This document shows, piece by piece, positions 44,101 through 51,423 of a stretch of 51,423 nucleotides of DNA; the first letter of the stretch is position 1; each line of letters begins with the position of its first letter. Origin of the DNA: Gnetum montanum. Its lineage: Eukaryota; Streptophyta; Gnetopsida; Gnetales; Gnetaceae. Below the pieces are notes generated by a model. The model did no database searches, was not told the origin of the DNA, and saw only the letters and a list, made by a program, of their open reading frames with translations. The stretch lies in contig MNCI01006062.1 of NCBI GenBank assembly GCA_015680685.1, positions 71,015 to 122,437 on the forward strand. The letters run 5' to 3'. A program made the translations under genes and the position numbers.

Positions 44101-46959
44101 TTAATTAGTCCTAGGAGGTGGAGGTTCTTGAGGGTTTGAAGGACCTTCACCAGCTTCTGGCACGTGCAGTGGTTGAGGTAGCTATGGCTATCCTGCTATT
44201 GCTACAACTCCTAGCGAGAGGTAAAAAGTATCTAGCAATGCTTTCATTTTCTTTTCCTTACTCCTGGGATCATGCATAGTCCATGCAGCTTCACCAATGT
44301 GGGTCGAAACAGGCACATCCCAAGGATAGTGAATTGCTAGGAATAACTCCTTGGCATTGATGAACTAGGTAGCGAATTGCTTGCATTCAATATCGAACAC
44401 CCTGACTATGTTTTGTAGCTTCTAGTAAATCATTCATTCTCTTGGCTAGGTTCTCAGCAATTGATCATTGATGGATGAATTGTGCCCTAAGAACCTTGAG
44501 TTCATAGTTTTCCATCTCAAGCTTTTGCTTGGTGTCCTTATGGTGCTTGAACTTGGCCTCGTACAACAAGTATGAGCTGGCCACTTGCTTTTCAAGCTTT
44601 GACTACAGTCATTCGACAATTAGCATCAATAGGTTTGCATAGTAGAGATTGGTCAATTTCATATACTTAGTCATTTCTTCAATTTGCAACTCCTTCAAGC
44701 AAATCTTTGCTCTATTATAGGCATCTATTCTATCAATGATGGGTTGCCACACCTCTCTTCCTTGTTGGAGTTACTAGAGGGTCTCATTTACTTTTGCCTT
44801 CACCATTTGAATATGCTTCTCATACACTTCCTTTTGTAGGCCAACCTAATCTCTATAGTGATTCTTGATTCTTTCAAATATGAGAACCTCATTTTTCCAA
44901 GTGGCTATCTCCATGGAAGATTTTTGGTATAAGGGTTGGACTTCCTCCATAGATAGATTATGATTCTCCATAGCCAATTTTCTTAGTTTCATGTTTACCC
45001 TGGCAAGCTGCTCCTGCTGTTGATGAATGAACACTTGCATCTATTGTTTTTGTGCATCAACATCATGCAGACAATGATTTTTGATGATCAATGATTCATT
45101 TTCTTAGCACATCTAAACCAAGTCTTTTTGAACCAAGTAGGTTTTTACTTCTGCAATGGACTAGTTGAAGATGGTCATCACTGTTTCTTTCTCAGCTTCT
45201 TTTGTTTATTTCTAAAGTTGTCAAAAAGCTTCATCTCTGGTTATCGCTAGGCTAAGGAGTGCGAGATTAGCAAAATAGGCATATAGTTCCACAACTTTTG
45301 TAGCCAAGCATTGGTTTTGTGCTTAAGCCATTTCAAGTTACCCCTCTAATGCATTTTCCCTTTGCTTCTAGTAGCTCTGACTGGGTTGTAGTGACGTTGT
45401 TCAAAAAATTGAAGATATTCAGAATTGGTTGCCTGGTCCCCACCAGTCGGTCCAGTAACTCTTTGTGCTAGGATGCACTCAATCTTCCATTAACTATGCC
45501 TACATACATCTGCACATTTTGAAGTGCAGATATATTTGGCACATACACCACATGTTCGTTAAGCATTTTTGTGACTCGGTCAGTAACTACTTCAATAGCG
45601 GTCTCCTGCCCTTGGTGTTGCATCATCAATACAATTGTTCACTTATCCTCCTTCAACCACACTAAAAAAGATGTAGCATTCCCAAAGACCTCTTAGAATA
45701 AATGATATTAATATAGAGGCATTGTCACCTCTTGAGCATTGGGATCTAATCTTGCAAGCAACTACGTTCATTGGGCAGAGAATATCAATCCACCTTTCTT
45801 TATCTGACTAATTGTCCAAGCCATCTCATTAAGGTGACTTATCATAGGTCGATATATAGATGCATCCCTACCACTTGTTCTTGCATGTTGCTCCTGCTCA
45901 CACAAGAGTTTCTCTCAAATTTCATGCAAGTGCTCAATAGCTGCATGGACCTCCAATGTTGTTTCTTGAGTAGGTAGAGGAGGTGGCGATTGCTACTCCC
46001 CTTCTTTAGATACAACAGGTATCTTTTCCTTCATCATTTTGAGCCATGAGGCTATAGGAGCATGCCTAATTGTGTCATTTGCATAGTGGATGATCCTTGC
46101 CGTTTTGCAAAGTTTTAGGATGAGGCATGAAAAAGGTAGGGTTTTTCTTGCATGTTCAATTTCTTTGAAGCACTTCTTGATCTCTAAGTAGATCAATTGT
46201 GGAAGATTTTCTAGAAATCTCTCACTTAGAGCAATGCATGCTCGGGTGAAAAAAGTGGTCACCTTACTAGGCCTCATTGTTAGATTGAGGTGATAGGTCG
46301 CTATCTTGAAGTATATGCATTCTGCTAGTGTGAGCATGTTGAACTCCTTATGATCAACCCCATAACATTGATGGGTCTACTCCTTTTTGGCCTCAGGTTT
46401 AGCTTACGTAAATAACTCTACTAGTTGTGTCCCATCATTAGGCAACCCAAGTGCTTGTGTGATAGCTTCAGCCAAGTAGGACACTTAAATATCCTTAATT
46501 TTCACTATGAAGCTTGGCTTTTTGTTGCTCCATAAGAGATATGTCTCTCCCATGTACCACTCCCCATTAAAAGTGAGATTGGCCACATGGTAGAGGTTTG
46601 CAATTGTATTTTCACTTTTGCTAGAGCATGCTCTAAAAATGGCCAAAGTTCAGTTCTTGGAGAATTGAGTGTTGGATTTCATGGGGCCTAATGGTATCAA
46701 GGTAGGCTTGTGTTAGTGTGACTTCAAGCATAGGTATGGATCCTAGTGCCTTCCCACGTTGTGATTGTTCTATTGTGACCTCTTCTTCGAGAATCTATCG
46801 AATAGATTCCACTTCAGGCTCCTCTCAAAGAGGTCCTATTGCATGGGTTTCTTCTAGCTGATCCTGGGCATGTTCTTATTGGCCCCTTCTAGTTATAGAC
46901 CATTTCTTCCTTGGTTGAGAGGGTTCTTGCTCCTATGGTCATTTTGGTCTTGGTGCCAT
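44101..46959 (-). pseudogene. Third ORF in env position of element B, decayed
   Basis: Decayed ORF of about 2.86 kb from ATG at 46,959 (MAPRPK) to the stop at 44,101 (ends PEAGEGPSNPQEPPPPRTN). The N-terminal domain at 45,993-46,337 (ECIYFKIATYHLNLTMRPSK, FLENLPQLIYLEIKKCF, TLPFSCLILKLCK) matches the same region of the element A ORF block for block. About 300 nt before it, LAEAITQALGLPNDGTQLVE aligns with IEVITKAIEIPNVEA of element A. The C-terminal half is coiled-coil-like and Gln-rich (44,846-45,040, QQQEQLARVNMKLRKLAMEN). Family resemblance is to the plant transposon protein/Athila ORF group (memory, not searched). The ATG follows a TTTTGATTACAG splice-acceptor-like sequence. Confidence 0.72.
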
Positions 46960-46971
46960 CTGTAATCAAAA
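46960..46971 (-). promoter_or_regulatory. Splice-acceptor-like sequence just before the element B third-ORF ATG
   Basis: The minus strand reads TTTTGATTACAG directly followed by ATGGCACC. A 3' splice site abutting the initiation codon would fit expression of a downstream ORF from a spliced subgenomic RNA, as retroviral env is expressed. It is only one short motif, so it could be chance. Confidence 0.4.
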
Positions 46972-47959
46972 CATGACCACCGATTAGCAATTGTTGTGCA
47001 ACATGAAATAATTGGAATACCTTATCTCCTTGGGATAGTTACACTGGGCTAACTTGTGATTATGGCTAGTTTAAAAATTTTAATCATTATTGTATATGTG
47101 TTTTAATGTTAATAAGTTATTTTGGAGGATGTTGAAAGGGTTAACTCTCAAAAATTGATGGTTTCACATCGTTGTACTCATTAACCCTTTCGAGGAGTTA
47201 GAAAATTTTTCAAAATATTTCATCAAAAACCTTAAGGTTACAACCCCGACAATTAAGAGCTTGCTAGTGCTTTTATCCGATTTATTTGTCTAAGGGATGT
47301 GCTTTGAATTCCCATCATGTTTTCTTTATATTATTTTTTTCTTTTGGATGGGGACCACACCATGCAAAGACTTTATTTAACTTCTTGTTATTGGACGACA
47401 TATAATGGTAAGAAGCTCATGAAAACACTCAAGCACTTGAGTAAGTAGAAGAGTACAAAGAGTATTAAGTCCCCTTGAAGTCACACCATGTACAAACCTT
47501 TTGAATCCTTCCCAATTTCAGAAACTACTAAGGTCACTAATTGATTAAAATTTTCTTTAATAAAAGGGACCTTAAAATTTCAAAACAAGGAAAACCATAG
47601 AGTTTGTGGATGGGTGGATGACATGGAATCACTACCTGTTCTATGAGAAATTAATCATGTCATAGTCATCAGACATTAGAATTCAAAAATAGAGACCAAA
47701 CATTGACAATCACAACATTAAGCACAAACCATCATTGGTAATAATAGTAATTGCATTGTGTCCTATGGTAATAAATTACTTTTATTAGCAAAAAATAATG
47801 AAAAGTCATACTTAAAAAAAAATAAAGTAAAATATACAAGAAAGTGTAAAAATATCCAAGAAAGATTCAAACTTACTAACAATAATGTAAAATGAAAAAT
47901 GTGTAAAACAAAAAGTAGAAAAACTGAGGAGCCATGTGTTTGGTTAGCATGGATGGCCA
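46972..47959 (-). other. Spacer of element B between pol and the third ORF
   Basis: About 1 kb without supported coding sequence, corresponding in position to the 28.9-30.9 kb spacer of element A. A splice donor for the acceptor described separately should lie here or upstream if that splicing is real; I could not single one out. Confidence 0.5.
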
Positions 47960-49230
47960 TCTCCCCCACAATTGAGTTAGGAGGAGGAGATCTAAAAAAT
48001 TGAACATGGTTGTCCCTCTATTAAGGTAGCTATTACATGAGCTTACTTGGGTTCATGGAAAAGCTTTACTTGTTGGATGTTGACCAATTGCTTTTTATTT
48101 AGGTTCTCAAGTTTGTAGATTAACATGGTCCTAGAAGAAAAGGTTTGATCAATTATATAAGGTTGCTTCTACAATGTTTGAAATTTGGTTTTCTAAGGTA
48201 TGTGTGTGGGATTCTAGTAAAGAACCTTATCTCCTGGTTGGAATTTTGCTTTCTATATTCTTAGGTGATGTTGCTGCTTGTTGAATGCCTTGTGAACTTC
48301 ATTCAAAGACAAAGCCACTAATCAGTTCTCATCTAGCAAATTGAGGTTGATCAATCTTTATTTTTGTGCTAAACTTAGGTTAAGAATTAGTTCATAGGCT
48401 ATTGAGAGTGTATGAAACTCAGATTGAATCAGTAGTGTTGGAAGTTTTTCGTACACTAGCTCGTAGGGTGAGTAGCCAATATGGAGTTTCCATGTTGAGT
48501 GATAGGCCCATAGGGCATCGTTAAGTTTTGCACTCCAATCTCTCTTATATTTGTTTATGGTTCTTGTTAGGATCTTTGTAATCTTCCTATTAGTTACCTC
48601 TACTTGACTGTTGGCTTGGGGGTAACAAGATGTTGCTAATTTATGTTTAACCTCTAAGTGTTGCATGAACTTTCGAAAAGTGGCACCTATAAAATAAGTT
48701 CCATTATCAAAAATCAGTTCATGGCACCTCAAACCTATTTACAACCTTCTTTTGTACAAATCAAGTAGCAATAGATGATTTACAGTCAACGATGGTTGCT
48801 GCTTCTGCCCATTTGGTGCAATAGTCAACTACTATAATGATGTATGTTTTTTCATTAGACATTGGTGTGATGGGACCCATGAAGTCTATGCCCCATATGT
48901 TAAAGGGTTCTAGTGGCTAAATACACTATTGATGACCCTCCATTTGTGTGGTCATCCCACCATCTCTTTGACAATGTTCACAAGATTGGGCAAACTAGTG
49001 GGCATCCCTGAAGATTGTAGGCCAATAGTATCCTGCCATCAGGATTTTTATGACCATGCATTTCCTTGCATAGTGGACTCTTCAAGGGCCTTTGTGAGCA
49101 TCTTGGAGAACATGGAATTGGTCCATATCAGGGACACACCAACGAACCAGGCCATCAGCACACACCTTGTAAAGGCATCCATTAATTTCCATGAAGTATT
49201 TTACCTGATGAAGAAACTATTGTTTTTGTC
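47960..49230 (-). pseudogene. Integrase of element B, decayed
   Basis: The core is read on the minus strand in several frames: FNIWGIDFMGPITPM near 48,880, YIIIVVDYCTKWAEAA near 48,820, and the 48,358-48,732 stretch with LIFDNGTYFIGATFRKFMQH and NSQVEVTNRKITKILTR. So the D, D and E catalytic positions are all visible. The tail continues with WAYHSTWKLHIGYSPYELVY and the C-terminal lattice-like region to about 47,960. Frameshifts and TAG stops interrupt it. Confidence 0.87.
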
Positions 49231-50920
49231 TAAAGTCTAGATCTTGTGGCATCTCCAGAGTGAGAAGGTAAGTAAGGATGTCATCATACCATTTGGGTTT
49301 ATGGGGCACTTGGTCATTTATTACTCTTGTAAAGAGGAGTTCATCTAGAAATTGATTAGAGAGCAGACTCTCCTTCTCTTTATTATCCCATCTTAATTGA
49401 GAGAGGTGGTCAGCAACCACATTCTTAGTCCCTTTCCAATCTACCATTATAAGATCAAATTCCTTCAAGTTCATGAGCCATCATATGATACGGGGGCTCA
49501 CCATTGGCTTGTTCATTAGGAAGTAGATGGCATTATGATTTGTGTGCACAAACACATTATAGCCAAGCATAGTATTTAAACTTTTTGAGGGCATACACCA
49601 CTGTCATTAATTATTTCTTAGTTGTGGTGTAATGTAACTATACACCCAAAATGCTTTAGCTCACGCAATGGATGTAATATGGATGTTTCTTATCATCCAA
49701 CTATGTAAACACGGCTCCCAAGGCATAATTAAATGCATCCATCATTATGTGGAACGATCTTAGCTAGTTAGGTGCCCGTAGAATTGGAGTTTCTATGAGT
49801 TTTTATTTAATTATTGGAATGCATATTCACATTCCTTGATCCAGATGAATAGAGCATATTTCTTTGTAAGCTCAACCAATGGATTTGTGATCTTAGAGAA
49901 ATTCTCTATGAATCACTAGTATTAGCCAATATTTCCAAGAAATGATCGGACATCTTTAACTATCTTTGGTTGGCATGTGATTCCTTAGATGAACTTTATT
50001 TTTTCTAGGTCTACCTCAATCTTTGTTTGTGTAATTCTATGTTTCAATACTATGCCTTCCTAGATCATCAAATGGCTTTTTTTGCCAATTGAGCCTAAGG
50101 TTTGTTTTGACACATCTTTTTAGAACTTACTCAAGGTGGTCCAAGGCTTGCTTGAATGTAGCCCCATAGGTAGAGAAGTCATCCATAAAGACTTCTACGT
50201 CACTACCAATCTGTTGTTGAAAAATACTAAGGATTGAGCATTGAAATGTTACAAGGCCATTACATAGATCGAACATCCTCTTACAATATGCAAAAGTTCC
50301 CTAGGGATGCATGAATGTTGTCTTGGCCTAATCTTTTGGCATAATTTGGATTTGGTTATAGCCATTATAACCATCCAAGAAGATATAATAGCAATGCCTA
50401 AAGATAGTTTCCGACACTTGATCCATAAATGGTAGCGGAGAATGATCTTTAAATGTTGCCATGTTCAATAGCCTAAAGTCAATACAAACTTTCCACATGC
50501 CATCTTTCTTTGGCATAATTACAAGTGGACTCACCCACTCACTATCCGTGATGGGATAGATGAACTCTACCTTAAGGAGTTGTTCTATTTCCTCCTTGAT
50601 GATCTACTTCAACTTGGGATTCAACCACCTCTATGGCTACCTTCTTGGCTTCATGGCCAAGATGATGTAGATACAATGCTAGCATATCCTTGGATTGATT
50701 TTTGTTAGTTTAGGATATGACCAAGCAAAGGCTGTTGGCCACTTGTTGATAACTTGCAACAACTTGTCTTTTTGTTTGGGAGCAAGATTCACATTGATTA
50801 TAACCAACTTGCCATTGTTTAAAAATTCATACTCCATGTTAGTTGGTAGAATTTTTAACTCCAGGGGATCTTATTTGAAATTTTTAGGGATTTCCAACTC
50901 TCCCTAACAAGTATCATCAT
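49217..50920 (-). pseudogene. Reverse transcriptase and RNase H of element B, decayed
   Basis: On the minus strand, KLVIINVNLAPKQKDKLLQV near 50,800 leads into RT with FIYPITDSEWVSPLVIMPKK (about 50,520-50,575), VCIDFRLLN and YIFLDGYNGYNQIQI (50,328-50,534), and the catalytic VEVFMDDFSTY at about 50,170-50,205. RNase H follows with IMMDAFNYALGAVF near 49,735 and KKHPYYIHC, then FDLIMVDWKGTKNVVADHLS at 49,390-49,460. Key acidic residues survive, but stops and frame changes are frequent. The polyprotein is open upstream to 51,052, where it is cut. Confidence 0.9.
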
Positions 50921-51052
50921 CTTCATCATTGGAGAGTTGGTGATGAACTTGCTCAAGTTCATCCATGCCTTTGACATAAGCACATGTTAGGCTCTTAGTT
51001 AGTTCCATGCATAATGTGCTACTATCAAAGTTAGCTATTAGCCACTAGGTAT

Positions 51053-51423
51053 TGTTGGCAACCGTTTGGGATGCGACCGCCAACGAGTGTCCTTGAACAG
51101 GATTTAGGTGCCTGCTGGTCTCTGGCAACACCAAGGCCCAGATACCTCCAAATAAACTTAGTAGTTAATGTGCGTATGTGTGTGTGCTGTTGCAGCGTGC
51201 GGTTGTGAGAAATGGAACGATTGCATTGTATGTAAACTACAAATGACTTACTTTGAAGAGATTCAGCCAACTTTGCCAAGTACTGTGAGTTGTTGAAAAT
51301 TTCCTATTTTGTTCAACTGCCTAGTCTATGTGGTCCTTATAATACCTAATTGTAACAAATAAAATTTTGCAAAAACATTTGAGCACAACTCCGCAAATCT
51401 ACTCCTAATTTTCCCCAGAGAAA
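51053..51423. mobile_element. Possible start of another LTR or insertion, cut by the window end
   Basis: At 51,053 the decayed element B coding sequence stops. It is replaced by clearly G+C- and CpG-richer sequence beginning TGTTGGCAACCG ('gcgaccgccaacgag' follows). TGTTGG is a common plant LTR start, particularly for Ty1/copia elements. A TATAATA-like word lies near 51,338. The partner LTR or target duplication is outside the window, so its identity is unproven. Confidence 0.35.

Larger units (their letters stand above)
43377..51052 (-). mobile_element. Athila-type Ty3/gypsy element B, minus strand, 5' part missing
   Basis: Read on the minus strand from 51,052 downward: pol leader, RT, RNase H, integrase, non-coding spacer, third ORF, polypurine tract, 3' LTR. 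gag, protease, PBS and 5' LTR are not in the window because the coding sequence is cut at 51,053 by different sequence. Motifs closely parallel element A (YIHC and YTTTKK in RNase H, VEVTN in integrase, same ORF3), but the LTR is different, so it is a related family and not a second copy of A. Many stops and frameshifts make it dead. Confidence 0.87.

Noticed and set aside
1-51423. tRNA, rRNA or small RNA genes
   Set aside because: No cloverleaf with a GGTTCRA-type box or rRNA-like segment was recognised on either strand by eye.

Overview
The window reads as nuclear DNA of a seed plant, most likely a gymnosperm with a large genome (inference). It is AT-rich and CpG-poor, filled with old, stop-riddled retrotransposons, and carries one small intact intron-containing gene in a GC/CpG-richer island. 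Nothing looks bacterial, organellar or viral.

Layout. 0.2-0.6 kb: diverged tandem pair. 1.6-4.7 kb (+): a decayed multi-exon ORF with consensus introns, family not assigned. 4.9-5.6 kb: a 353-bp tandem duplication enclosing a ~36-bp minisatellite. 5.9-9.4 kb (-): gag and protease of a Tat-like Ty3/gypsy element. 12.5-12.8 kb (-): first exon of a xyloglucan endotransglucosylase/hydrolase (XTH) pseudogene with a TATA box upstream. 13.9-16.5 kb (+): decayed hAT transposase. 18.2-18.4 kb (-): C-terminal fragment of an ACC oxidase pseudogene, joined directly to the downstream end of a LINE (18.4-20.9 kb, -). 20.4-22.1 kb: an 843/820-bp tandem duplication that copied the LINE endonuclease region together with the first 59 bp of an LTR.

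22,033-34,721 (+) is a structurally complete but coding-dead Athila-type Ty3/gypsy element (element A). It has two LTRs, a perfect 5-bp target-site duplication (ATTAT), a decayed tRNA-Asp primer-binding site, gag-PR-RT-RNaseH-INT, and a third ORF in the env position. 35.1-37.4 kb (+) is the 3' part of a chromodomain-containing Ty3/gypsy element with its 3' LTR. 37.4-38.3 kb (+) is a second LINE fragment.

41,055-42,386 (+) is the only gene that looks functional: a three-exon ACC oxidase (329 aa), the last enzyme of ethylene synthesis, with all iron and substrate-binding residues. Its upstream region (38.6-41.0 kb) is unusually CpG-rich for this window. 43.4-51.05 kb (-) is a second Athila-type element (element B) carrying the same kind of third ORF; it is interrupted at 51,053 by different, GC-richer sequence beginning TGTTGG, possibly another LTR.

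The two most interesting points are the LINE/ACC-oxidase junction at 18.39 kb, an ACO relic about 23 kb from an intact ACO gene, and the env-position ORF shared by two different Athila-like elements, one copy of which has a splice acceptor right before its ATG.
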